From Morella rubra (taxonomy: Eukaryota; Streptophyta; Magnoliopsida; Fagales; Myricaceae): 64,000 nucleotides of DNA. Below, piece by piece: positions 21,098 through 30,905 of this stretch. Each line of letters starts with the position of its first letter. Position 1 is the stretch's first letter. The notes beneath the pieces are model-generated. The model searched no databases, was not told the origin of the DNA, and saw only the letters and a list, made by a program, of their open reading frames with translations. Both the position numbers and the translations under genes were made by a program. The stretch spans positions 17,446,669 through 17,510,668 of the forward strand of contig CM025849.1 of NCBI GenBank assembly GCA_003952965.2, written 5' to 3'.

Positions 21098-21333
21098 TGC
21101 GGATTCTAACATTTGGCTTCTCTTTCTTCAATGCAATTTTCAAGCCTGGCCGATCCATAAAATAGCCTGTGACGTGGCCATGGCCGTGTCCATGTGCAGT
21201 TGCATAATCATCAATAGACAACCCTCACTCAGGCCTCTCCGTATTCGTTTTTTTCCACTGACTTGAGCCTAACTTCATTAAGCCCACCCACTATCCTCTC
21301 TTCGGTGTCTCCCACGCGTGACCAAGTCATCCC
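21098..21333 (-). repeat. Duplicated segment, copy 2 (partner at 6112-6350)
   Basis: Matches the stretch adjoining pectinesterase copy 1, beginning 'gcggattctaacatttggc'. In this copy it is separated from the pectinesterase fragment by 2.5 kb containing the LTR-like block 21571-23793, showing that this locus was split after the duplication. Confidence 0.7.
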
Positions 21334-21458
21334 ACGTAAACGAACAAAATCCAAAGAAGAAAGATAAAGGGAATTTTGATTTTTAGGGTTCAAAATTTTA
21401 GTCCATCGATTTACCATCTTTTCGAAAAATAGTTCTTCCGTTACTCTCATGTCAGTTT

Positions 21459-21522
21459 CATTGACGAAATCCTATGCCTGATCAGCATCGCACTCCAGAT
21501 CAGACCCAATTAGCCATGTCAG
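21459..21522 (+). repeat. Inverted repeat arm flanking the pectinesterase copy 2 block (left)
   Basis: A 64-bp stretch beginning 'cattgacgaaatcctatgcc' whose reverse complement recurs at 25127-25190 at roughly 75 percent identity by eye ('cactccagatcaga' is exact in both). The pair encloses pectinesterase copy 2 and the LTR-like block. It could be the end of a gene-fragment-carrying DNA element or two unrelated copies of one repeat family. Confidence 0.55.
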
Positions 21523-21570
21523 TGCACTCTAAATGATGTATCATGCCACCTCTCTAAATGAGTTTCCATT

Positions 21571-23793
21571 TGTAACACTCGAGATTTCTATTTTAAAATT
21601 ATTTGAATTTGTTATTTGATATTTGAAATGTCTTTTTAAATTTAAATTTTGAGTTTAACTCATTTAAAATAGTTGAATTTTATCTTTGACTAGTCAAACC
21701 TTTTTAAAATTCTAAAGAATTTACTACAGTGATTATTTAAAATTAAAAGTTTTAAAGTTTTAAAGGGAGTCTATATATAGTTACATATTGGTTTTAATTT
21801 TTAAACACCTCACTTTTACGCCAACAAGAGGAAGAAGAAGGGTTTTCTTGCTTTCAACAATCTAGACGAATTTTCTTGAAGCAAATTCAGTTATTTCAAA
21901 TTTCTTGATATTTTCATTGTATTCTTTTTATCAAATTTTTATGAGAAATCAAACCATGATGTTTATATCTATCCTAATTATTTTAAGATTTTTGAAATAG
22001 TTTTAATGGGTTTCTTGGAGTAATTGAAATTTGGGTTCAAGATTTGTTCAGGAAAATTCAGATTCTTGATTTGAGTAGTAGATTGAATTATTTTTGTATA
22101 GCTGACCCTAGACTTGAAAAATTATAATTTTTAGATATTTCATACTAGATATCCGCAAGAGGATTGAGTTAAAGTTTTGTAATTTGTGGAGATGTATTGG
22201 AGTGGTTTTGAAAATCCGGAAGTTAGGCTTAGAGAAATCGAAATTGCTGAGAAAGGTCATTTGATACATATTGAAGTTTTGAACCGGATGACATAGCTAG
22301 GCTTCGAATTTGAACATGAAATTTTATGAGTATCTTTATAACACATATATGAATCTTTGGTATAAATTTCGGGATTTAATGGATACTAGAAGAGATCTTT
22401 ATGAATTTTGGAAATGATGAGTACTGAATTATTCAGGGCATAGTTTGACTCCGTGAACAGAGGTGAATGTTGATTTTATTGACTGAGTTATATGAGAAAT
22501 CTGGATATGAAATTTTACAGATGCATAGTTAACATCTTAGGGAAGAACATATTTTAATTTGGGGATTTAATGGAAACCCGAGATTGGTATGTTATATTTT
22601 AGAATTTGTCCAATGAATTTCTGATTTAATCCTATCGGGCAGATTTAGAGTTTCAATTATGTTTTGTTTGAGCATAATATAGTACGTTAAATTTTATATT
22701 GATAAGTGCTAAGTCAGAGGCTTATTTGCTTGAAGATCCAAGTAAGCGGGGTTATTATGCTAGATATTCCTAAAAGACCAAGGTGATATTTTGAGAAATT
22801 GCATGTTTTATTGAAAACCCTCGGAGTTTTATGTGCATTATGTTTCAATAAAATTGTCAAAGATTATAGCATGAAATGTGTAAACATTGGCCTATTTTTA
22901 TGTCTTATGATTTTACATGATGTTTTCATTGATTAAAATCAAAGCTTTTTGACTTCATTATTATTTGAGATTTGTGCACTATGTTTCATGAAAAGAAGAG
23001 AAAGATGCAAAGTTCAAAGTGATATTTATTGTATGATATGTTACGTATTTTCAAATCCTGAGGCCCAAAGTTATAGAGTTATAGAGACAACACATTGGTA
23101 CCAATTGCAACCCATTGAGTGCACCCATTCTGGAAACGGAGTGGTTTATTTTGTAGATTCTTACCGAGTGCACACTTGGACATGGCCAAGCCTTAGTAAG
23201 GAAGAATTAAACCCATAGTATTGGCTTAGTTTGGTTGATCTCCAAACTAGGTAGCAACTGCACAACCCTGTCACGGGATAAATGTGACCCACAGTTATTG
23301 CCAAATGGATTTTCTATAGCATTATGTTATGTAGGTAAAACTGATTTATTGATAAAAATGTTTATTTTAAAATTTTCAAAAACCAGTTTTCAACATTAAT
23401 AAAGATTTCAACTACTTTTGTCTTTTACAGTTTCAGTGTGGCTCATTGGATACACTTGTATAATGATTTTGCTTATTGAGTTGTCGAATTCACCCGCTAT
23501 TGTTTTCCCTATTTCCAGATTCTGATGAGGAGCATGTCGAGAGTCAGGATTATATGGCATGTGGGCGAGTAGCAAAGAGATTATTTTAAATAAATATTTG
23601 ACTCTCGTATGAGTCTAATCATGTTTAGATTTGACTTTGTGTTTTGAAAGAGTTTTAAGTTTTATTAAGAGAGATTTATTGAAGTTTTTAAATAAAATTT
23701 ATTCCGCATTTTTTTAGATATGTTTTTAAATAAAAGTTTAATTGTTTATTATTAGTAAGTCACCTTCTAGCTTATGAGGTTTGGGGCGTGACA
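21571..23793 (+). mobile_element. Putative large solo LTR, about 2.2 kb
   Basis: Begins TGTAACACTCGAG and ends GGGGCGTGACA. These are TG...CA termini whose first and last bases are near inverted repeats (compare TGTCACGCCCC on the complement), typical of large plant Gypsy LTRs. A TATA-like 'tctatatatagt' lies near 21772, followed by a purine-rich leader. The downstream part has the GC-richer patch around 'tgtcacgggataaatgtgac' seen in such LTRs. The block exactly occupies the interval absent from pectinesterase copy 1, apart from short flanks. No internal retroelement genes are present, and the flanking five bases (ccatt / tcagt) do not form a clean target duplication, so the call is tentative. 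Confidence 0.5.
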
Positions 23794-23892
23794 TCAGTAC
23801 TCCAATCTCTCTTTCAAACTCGATCTCTCCTTTTGTAAACCCTATACTAGAGAGAGAGAGATTGTCATGGCAAGGCCATTCTTAGTGAGTTC

Positions 23893-24523
23893 CTGCGAAG
23901 TCTTCAAAAAAGACTTCATTTTTTCCCTGTATCACCGGTCGTGTTCTCGAACTCATCCAAGTAGGTTTGCTCGTGGGTGATCGCGGTGCTGAGCCACAGC
24001 TTTGAGGTCTTTGACATCATCTCGAGCTCGCTTATACCTAAGGTACCAATCTTGTTGAAAGAGTCTTTGAGATCATTGACGTTGTAATGAAGGAGCTTGC
24101 TCTATGCAATTCTCTAAGGCCTGGTTTGCTCTAGGGTCCTTGGCGAGCGTTTTCAAAATAAGGAGTTCTCAATCGCCACCTTAATTTCGTCGATGGTGAC
24201 GTTGAACCCAACCTTAACAAGCTCTTTGGGATCTCTGGTGTTTCCACCCGCGGCTGATACCTGATAGGCTTTTCTCGCAAGTTTCTCTGTAGACTGTAAT
24301 CAATAAGCTGGCAAATGGCTTTAATTGCCTTCATGGATGTCAAAGTCTTGTCACCGCCTTTGCCACTAGAGTCAAAATCAGTTTGCTTGTTGCAGGTTGC
24401 TCCGATGGTCACAACAATCACAATTGCCACCAGAAGGACGAAAGAGATGCCAATAATGACTTCCTCCTTCTTCTTCTTCTGGTGTGCGCGATCGGAGAGG
24501 TCGTTGTATCCTCCTAAAGCCAT
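23893..24523 (-). pseudogene. Pectinesterase 5' fragment, copy 2 (inhibitor domain only)
   Basis: The minus-strand ATG at 24523 reads MALGGYNDLSDRAHQKKKKE straight into the membrane anchor (EVIIGISFVLLVAIVIVVT) and the start of the pectin methylesterase inhibitor domain, 130 codons in all. A frameshift after the IDY codons then sends it out of frame and to a stop at 24131. Beyond that the inhibitor-domain codons continue in other frames to 23893. The catalytic domain is absent. Almost identical to 6356-6984, sharing the same frameshift, so the two fragments were copied after inactivation. The upstream leader (24524-24780) is also shared. Confidence 0.85.
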
Positions 24524-24780
24524 TTGTAATAAATCAACTTAATCTACACAAAGGAACATAAGGTTTTGGTTTGGAAGATCTGGGTATCTAAAGACGCCAC
24601 AAGGACCTCATAAATCAAGCAAAAAACCAGACAAAAAGGCAAATATCTTGGTAACAAAAGATAAATCATCACGGTTGAAACATGTTAAGTTAAAGAGAGA
24701 GTGTTGTTGAAGCTAAAGAGAAGATGCTTCTCCCTCTCTCTCTCTGTCTCAACAAACCAGACATTCGTAAAGATTCTCTT

Positions 24781-25803
24781 CATCTAAATCCTTAGTAGCA
24801 GTAGCCTTCTTCGTACCAGTCTTCGAGAAAACCTTCTGGTTTCTCTTACGTGTCTCTTTAGATGTTCGTTTCTCTAATCAGTGAAGCATGCACGTTCGTT
24901 TGCCTAAAAATTTAAGAATTTAAATCAACTTTCTTAAATTTATACTAAACATTCTAACATACCAATACAACTCATCATTACCTTTTTACACACATCAATA
25001 TAACTTTAACAATTTTTCACAATTTTTATACACATGCCAATAAAAGTTCAAATATCGTCTTAAATATTCATATTATTCTTAAAATTTTCTCAAAATGAAC
25101 ATGGCACATAGACGCATAGGGATGAGCTGACGTAGTTAATTAGATCTGATCTGGAGTGTGATACTAACGTGGCATAAGATTTTGTTAATGATTGGTGGCG
25201 TTTGGCTCTCAAAATTTTGGAGTTTAAAAAATTTAGTGTACGAGAATTAGTAAAAAAACGAAAAAAAACATGATTTAACTGAATTTTTTATGTTTATTGT
25301 GAGGCTTAATTGCTCATAGGTATATAACCTTTTAAAAAATTAGTTCTTTAAGGTAACACTCTCGACAAATCAGTTTCTAGAATTACCTTTATAGAAAAAA
25401 AAAGATCTCTCCGTTCCCAAGACGTTAACCCACTAACGGTAGGTAAGGCTGTTCAGCCTAACTGGAACAATCCAGTTCCACCAGTACCAGTACCAGTATC
25501 CGGCCTAACCAGTGTCATTGTCGGTGGCTTCTTTTTGAATAAACTAATAGATTTTACCGGTTCTCGGTATCGATAAAGCCAGGTTTTTTATTTATTATTT
25601 TTTAAAAAAATAATGTAAACAGCGTAGACAGGGTGACTCCAGTGTCCCTCTATTGCGCACTCGCGCGTTTCTTACCTTCTTTTAGTTTCTTTTACATTAT
25701 AATTATTTTTGTTCACGTAGTTTCTTTTTACCCCCGCCCCTCTCAAATTCTCAACTTGCGCGTAGTTATTTATTTTAACTGAACTTGCGCATTTTTTACT
25801 TTC
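24781..25803. other. Intergenic stretch with AT-rich and repeat-like sequence
   Basis: No gene recognised. Positions 25127-25190 are an inverted copy of 21459-21522 (separate entry). A C/A-rich patch at 25485-25510 has short repeats of 'accagt'. Several patches, such as 'gaggcttaattgctcatagg', resemble non-coding ends of common plant DNA elements. Confidence 0.45.
25127..25190 (-). repeat. Inverted repeat arm flanking the pectinesterase copy 2 block (right)
   Basis: Reverse-complement partner of 21459-21522. It contains 'tctgatctggagtgtgat' on the + strand, the complement of the exact core in the left arm. Confidence 0.55.
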
Positions 25804-26103
25804 TTAGTTTCTTTTTACGTTTCTATGATCAATTTGAAGCTTAAAAAGCTCGGAAAATTCCTTGACCAGAGATGTATGAGTGATATCGATCAGCTGGCAA
25901 TCACTGAGATGAGCTGCACCTGGTTTTACAGGTCCCGTGGATGGTTGAAATTCTCCTAGCAATCCCTTAATGCTTCCAACCTGACGGTTTCGTATCCCAC
26001 ATGGGACTATTGAATGGAAAGGGGTTAGATATGTGGTGACATTTAGTGCCAAGCCGTGATATGTTATCCATTGAGATACTCGTATACCAATGGCTGCCAC
26101 TTG
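25804..26103 (-). pseudogene. Orphan C-terminal exon of octanoyltransferase (lipoate biosynthesis)
   Basis: The minus-strand frame reads [20 protein letters not shown], followed by [19 protein letters not shown], and a C-terminal [20 protein letters not shown]. This is the C-terminal third of plant lipoyl(octanoyl) transferase (LIP2/LipB family), which moves octanoyl groups from acyl carrier protein to lipoyl domains in mitochondria. It ends with a stop at 25804. An acceptor-like '...cccaag' precedes it on the minus strand, as expected of a last exon. The catalytic Cys segment (PCGI) is present. The upstream exons are not found in the next kilobase, where a MULE-like element lies, so it is either a captured or stranded exon, or the last exon of a gene separated by a long interrupted intron. 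Pseudogene is favoured. Confidence 0.75.
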
Positions 26104-26350
26104 GGAAGATCAGAAGAATGCCAATAACTAAGGTTATCTCAAGGAGAAAAAAAAAAAAAAGATTCGACCAAGAGCATAAAATGCTAAAAAAAAAAAATGA
26201 CATAATATAAATGTAAGTTAATCAAGAACCATTACCGTTAAGATTATTATTGCCCTAACGATTTTTACAACGGTAATCAATATTTGAAAATCGGCCTATC
26301 CGGCGTCAGTTTTGACCATAACGACACTTACACCGGGTTGAACACCCAGG

Positions 26351-27444
26351 AGGTGCTGACACGCAAAAAATAGACATATAAGCACGAATAAGAATCTGCT
26401 ACGTGTCCCCCTCATCCAACTCAGATGCCAACTTAAATTTTTTCCAAAACGTATTTACACCTCATCATCGATCAACTCTGTTTTCCCCATTGCAAAGTCG
26501 TCGTCCCAGTGTATTTAGATCAGCTCTGTTGGCCCTTTGAACTGGCAGCACAACGTGTTATTCTGGATAAAGCCAATCAGCAACGAACAATGGGGAAGAA
26601 AAACCCATTGCCACTTTTTCTTGGCTGTTTCTTACATACATAGCGAATCTCATGTCTGGTCAATGCCCATCAGAATATATCTTTCTCTTGCCCCCAACAG
26701 TCTTCCCTTCGGCACAAGACTTTCTTACATTGTAAGTCTGAGTATACTCATACGTCAAATCCCAAAGGTCAATTTCTCTAGTCGAATAAGCATGTAAGCT
26801 AATTTTGCCAAAGCAGCCCGAGCTAATTTCCCCTACAACAGTACTGCGATTCCTCGAGGACAAAATTGCAGGAATTTTCAAACTCATCCCAATCGAGCAA
26901 TCTCCAACAAAAGCATTGCCCAAGACCCAGTAAAATTCAAAATTCTGCAAGCAACACCACGAAGTCGATTCTCCTTCTCATCCCGCTGGCCCTCTGCAAT
27001 CAACACTGCATTAGGATAAAAAGGAAATTCATGACCAGTATAATTCGAGTTAGGAAAACCCAACATCATCTGCACTTTTCCATACTCCCTACACCAGGGA
27101 AATAAATCGAAGTCGGCAAATAGCCGATACTCCCGCCTAAAGGATCCCAGTTGTTTCTGCCACAATCACTCTTGTATTCCAAAGCAAAACTAATAGTCAG
27201 CCGTTTGAGAGTGGGACAAACGTTATTGTACCTCTGAGATCAGGATGGCTAGGGTTAGAGACGATTTGGGGCTTTTTTTTGGGTGACTATCACGTGGGGA
27301 TATGTAGTTAAGTGGTGCGACAGGGAAGCTGAGGTGAAAATGTGAATCGGAAAAAATTTAAGCTGGCGTATGATTTGGATGAGTGGGACACGCGGCAGAT
27401 TCTTATTTGTGCTTATGTGTTTATTTTTTGACATGATAGCAGCT
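26351..27444. mobile_element. MULE-like element with long terminal inverted repeats and a captured gene fragment
   Basis: The left arm (26351-26470) and right arm (27325-27444) are inverted repeats of about 120 bp and roughly 75-80 percent identity by eye. On matched strands both contain 'cataagcac', 'aataagaatctgc', 'cgtgtccc', 'ctcatccaa' and 'cttaaattttttcc' in the same order. The interior of about 850 bp is a fragment of a DUF2921 host gene and no transposase. Long arms around host gene sequence are the hallmark of Pack-MULEs. A clean 9-bp target duplication was not established. Confidence 0.7.
26471..27245 (-). pseudogene. Captured fragment of a DUF2921 family gene
   Basis: On the minus strand, 27165-26884 reads YGKVQMMLGFPNSNYTGHEF, then PNAVLIAEG and GVACRILNFT. 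After a frameshift near 26930 the next frame continues with VGDCSIGMSLKIPAIL, RNRSTVVGEI and LTYEYTQ. A further in-frame patch (DMRFAMYVRNS) lies below 26660. These segments belong to the extracellular part of plant DUF2921 membrane proteins. No transmembrane region is included and at least two frame breaks are visible. The fragment fills the interior between the two MULE-like arms, so capture by that element is the natural explanation. Confidence 0.7.
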
Positions 27445-28100
27445 ACAAAATGGAGGGACACATTTTTACTTAAAGATCCAGGTGCTGATTCGTTGAAAGC
27501 GATGACCCACTGACTAGTTTGTCAAAAAGTTATACCACATGTACTTATCGTGTACTTAAATCAAGAAAAAAAAAAAATAGGCTTTTTTTTAGTTTCAAAT
27601 GAAATATGATAATAATTTTATAAAGAAAATTTTGAAAAAATAAGCTTTTTTAAGAATTAAATTAAAAATACACAGAACATGCCACTGCCTAATTTTTGGT
27701 GAAATTTTTGGTGTAAAAAAATCAGAACACTCACTAAAAAATTGAAATATTCTATTGAAATTTCATGGCACCCAAACTATATTTTGACACCCATACTAAA
27801 ATTTTGAACCTTAAAAACTACAGAACTAAAATTACAATGGGTGCAAAACCAGTAAATAAAAATTAAAATGTCATTAATAAAATAGTATATTTCGTCAAAG
27901 TTAGGGTAGCGTTTCAGGGTTTGAGGACACTGGAGACAGATTGATGCAAAGCGGAGGACTTATGCACCATTTCCGTAATACATAAGAGCAGTACGGTAAT
28001 TTAACCCAAGGTATTAGTGCTAATGGGAAACGCAGTTGCGCAATAACTTAAGTGGTGGAACCCTGCACTCCGACGTGGCAAGCGCCATTTACAACCGTCC
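27445..28100. other. AT-rich distal upstream region of EF1-alpha
   Basis: No gene recognised. Strongly AT-rich to about 27900, then a more balanced composition toward the EF1-alpha promoter, which marks the likely left edge of the regulatory region. Confidence 0.45.
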
Positions 28101-28215
28101 AATCCCCTAGATCTTCAATCGAACGGTAAAGAGAGAAACCCTAGATGCACTGAAGTCCCTGTGCCCCTATAAAAACACGGATATCCTCATCCTCTCTTCT
28201 ATCTCGCTCTCCACT
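28101..28215 (+). promoter_or_regulatory. EF1-alpha core promoter: telo-box, TATA box, pyrimidine-rich start region
   Basis: A telo-box AAACCCTAG at 28136-28144 is the element known from plant EF1-alpha and ribosomal protein promoters, linked to expression in dividing cells. A TATA box (tataaaa) follows at 28168-28174, and a pyrimidine-rich stretch at 28183-28215 is where transcription is expected to start, as in other translation-apparatus genes. The spacing is normal. No exact copy of the classical TEF1 box was found. Confidence 0.8.
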
Positions 28216-29159
28216 GCCGTGTCTGAAGTCGGCGAGGGGGTCTCTCTAGCGAATTACTATACTTGTTCTTCTTCCCGTTCGACAGGTACAGATCTCTAGC
28301 ACTGTCCCTTGCAGTTCTTCTAATTCCGGTGGTATTTATTTGTTAAAAAAGCAAGGTTATTTTGTTTGCTGTTGGCGTATGGAATTGGTTGTTTTTATTT
28401 TTGCTCATATATATTTATATATTTTCGGATCTGAATTTCTTCTGAACTCGGTCGGGTTTAGATCTGATTTTCCGTCCGTGTTTCTAGATTTGGCTTCTGG
28501 GTTTCGTTTGGATTGTCTTTATTTTCACTGTATGCGGCTTAGGATTATACTCATTTGTTTATTGTGTTAATTTTGTTCAAGATTATGTTTGTTAGTGAGC
28601 TCGGGTTCAATATGTTTACCCCATAGAGGTTTATACCTGGTCTTTTAGATGCGGCTAGAGTAAGTTCCAGCTTTTCTCTATAGTCATGTTACCTGTGTTC
28701 AGTAATCGGCTTGTGATCCTGTATCTAATGGATCGAAACCCTTTTTGGATGTTTGAGTTTTGGTACTATTGTTTGCGGAAGTAGAGTTATCATTGGGGAA
28801 TATTTGTGCCTACACCAATCAGTGTTAGTTATTGTTTCCTTACCAAAATTCTGAGATGAACGTTTATGCAATTTGTCCTTTATGGTTGGTGGGCGGGTGT
28901 GAGTTGTGGTTTTGAAATTTTTGGTTGTGGGTTTGGTTACCACTGTTTCATGACATGCACAACCAAATTAATGTGCCAAAGTGTTGAATTTGACAACTTG
29001 TTCTGATATATTTGTTCTTCCCTAAAAGTTGTTTAACAATAGCATGTGTTTATCAATAAAGCTTCTTTTTATTGTTTTTATGGTGGGATTAATTGTGAAA
29101 TGTTGATTTGTCTATTAATCCTTTTATTTCTTTTTTTCAGTTTTCTTCAAAAGGCCATA
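28216..29159 (+). other. EF1-alpha 5' UTR with an 855-bp leader intron
   Basis: The untranslated exon ends at 28285 (gacag then gtacag). The intron runs 28286-29140, ending in a T-rich tract and cag, and 19 bases of leader precede the ATG at 29160. Leader introns of this size at this position are a standard feature of plant EF1-alpha genes and often raise expression. The duplicate at 14926-15885 carries a diverged copy of the same intron. Confidence 0.85.
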
Positions 29160-30611
29160 ATGGGTAAGGAGAAGGTTCACATCAACATTGTGGTCATTGG
29201 ACATGTCGATTCTGGTAAATCAACCACTACTGGGCACTTGATCTACAAGTTGGGGGGTATAGACAAGCGTGTCATTGAGAGGTTCGAGAAGGAGGCTGCT
29301 GAGATGAACAAGAGATCATTCAAGTATGCGTGGGTGTTGGACAAGCTCAAGGCTGAGCGTGAGCGTGGTATTACCATTGACATTGCCTTGTGGAAGTTCG
29401 AAACCACCAAGTACTATTGCACTGTCATTGATGCCCCTGGACACCGTGACTTTATTAAGAACATGATTACGGGTACCTCACAGGCTGACTGTGCTATCCT
29501 CATTATTGACTCCACCACTGGTGGTTTTGAAGCTGGTATTTCCAAGGATGGGCAGACCCGTGAGCATGCCTTGCTTGCCTTTACCCTTGGTGTCAGGCAG
29601 ATGATTTGCTGCTGCAACAAGGTGAGCTTTGTGCAACCTATGTAGATGACATTTATTGTAGCATTACAATTCGATCATGCTTTAAGGTTGAATGTGACGT
29701 GTGTCTGCCTTTGCCTACTGCTTGTGTAGATGGATGCTACAACTCCCAAGTACTCCAAGGCAAGGTATGATGAAATTGTAAAGGAAGTCTCATCCTATTT
29801 GAAGAAGGTCGGTTACAACCCCGACAAGATTCCCTTTGTCCCCATTTCTGGTTTTGAGGGTGACAACATGATTGAGAGGTCAACCAACCTCGACTGGTAC
29901 AAGGGCCCCACCCTCCTTGAGGCTCTCGACATGATCTCGGAGCCGAAGAGGCCCTCAGACAAGCCCCTCCGTCTTCCACTCCAGGATGTTTACAAGATTG
30001 GTGGTATTGGAACCGTCCCTGTGGGACGTGTGGAGACTGGTGTCGTGAAGCCTGGTATGGTTGTGACTTTTGGCCCCACAGGACTGACAACTGAAGTTAA
30101 ATCTGTGGAGATGCACCATGAAGCTCTCCAGGAGGCCCTTCCTGGTGACAATGTTGGCTTCAACGTGAAGAATGTTGCTGTCAAGGATCTCAAGCGTGGT
30201 TTTGTTGCTTCCAACTCCAAGGATGATCCTGCAAAGGAGGCTGCAAACTTCACCGCCCAGGTCATCATCATGAACCACCCTGGTCAGATTGGTAATGGTT
30301 ATGCTCCAGTGCTTGACTGTCACACTTGCCACATCGCTGTGAAGTTTGCCGAGCTGGTGACTAAGATTGACAGACGATCTGGTAAGGAGATTGAGAAGGA
30401 GCCCAAGTTTTTGAAGAATGGTGATGCAGGGATGGTGAAGATGATTCCCACCAAGCCCATGGTTGTTGAGACTTTCTCCGAGTACCCACCTCTTGGCCGT
30501 TTTGCTGTGAGGGACATGCGGCAGACGGTGGCCGTTGGTGTTATCAAGAGTGTGGAGAAGAAAGATCCTTCCGGCGCTAAAGTTACCAAGTCTGCAGCAA
30601 AGAAAAAGTGA
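29160..30611 (+). CDS. EF1A: Translation elongation factor 1-alpha (eEF1A)
   Basis: GTP-binding factor that delivers aminoacyl-tRNA to the ribosome in the cytosol. Two coding exons, 29160-29621 (codons 1-154) and 29730-30611 (293 codons plus TGA), are separated by a 108-bp intron (gtgagc...tgtgtag). The product is 447 aa, the exact size usual for plants. GTPase motifs are intact: GHVDSGKS at 14-21, DAPGH near 91, and NKMD at 153-156, with the intron falling between the K and M of that motif. The C-terminal barrel domains and the lysine-rich tail ending AAKKK are complete. The start is fixed by the canonical [16 protein letters not shown]. No stop or frameshift was seen, and promoter and leader intron are in place, so this is very likely functional. 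Minor differences from common plant versions (for example HTCH where HTSH is usual) look tolerable. Confidence 0.98.
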
Positions 30612-30905
30612 AAGGTTACTTTCATGTCTGTCGTAGCTAGAATAGTTTTGTCTGTTATTGATGTTGCCCATTTTCAATTTTGTTTTGGTCGTTTTAACAG
30701 TTTTGAGGACAGCGTCATAAGTTTCCATTGCAGTCCACTAGCCTTGTTCCTGAGGATGAAGTGGTTGTCGAGCAGTCAGTCTTCCTGTTGCTTGACTAGC
30801 TGTGGTGGAAGCCGTTGTTTCCATTGAATATTTTTCGTTTTATAGCATTGAGATGAGTTGTATGGATGATTGTCGATATACAACTTCGTTTTGATGTGAA
30901 ACTCT
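30612..30905 (+). other. EF1-alpha 3' UTR (approximate)
   Basis: Follows the TGA at 30609-30611. T-rich with 'tttgtttt'-like patches and 'gaatatttttcgttttat' near 30826, plausible near-upstream polyadenylation context. No canonical AATAAA in a convincing position, so the end is approximate. Confidence 0.5.

Noticed and set aside
26351-27488. 9-bp direct repeat AGGTGCTGA at 26351-26359 and 27480-27488 as the MULE target duplication
   Set aside because: The left copy appears to lie within the terminal inverted repeat itself (it aligns with the right arm's end), and the right copy is 35 bp outside the right arm. The match may be chance.
29955-30728. 257-codon antisense frame over EF1-alpha
   Set aside because: It lies opposite a highly expressed gene with strong codon bias and has no recognisable domain. 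It is a shadow frame.
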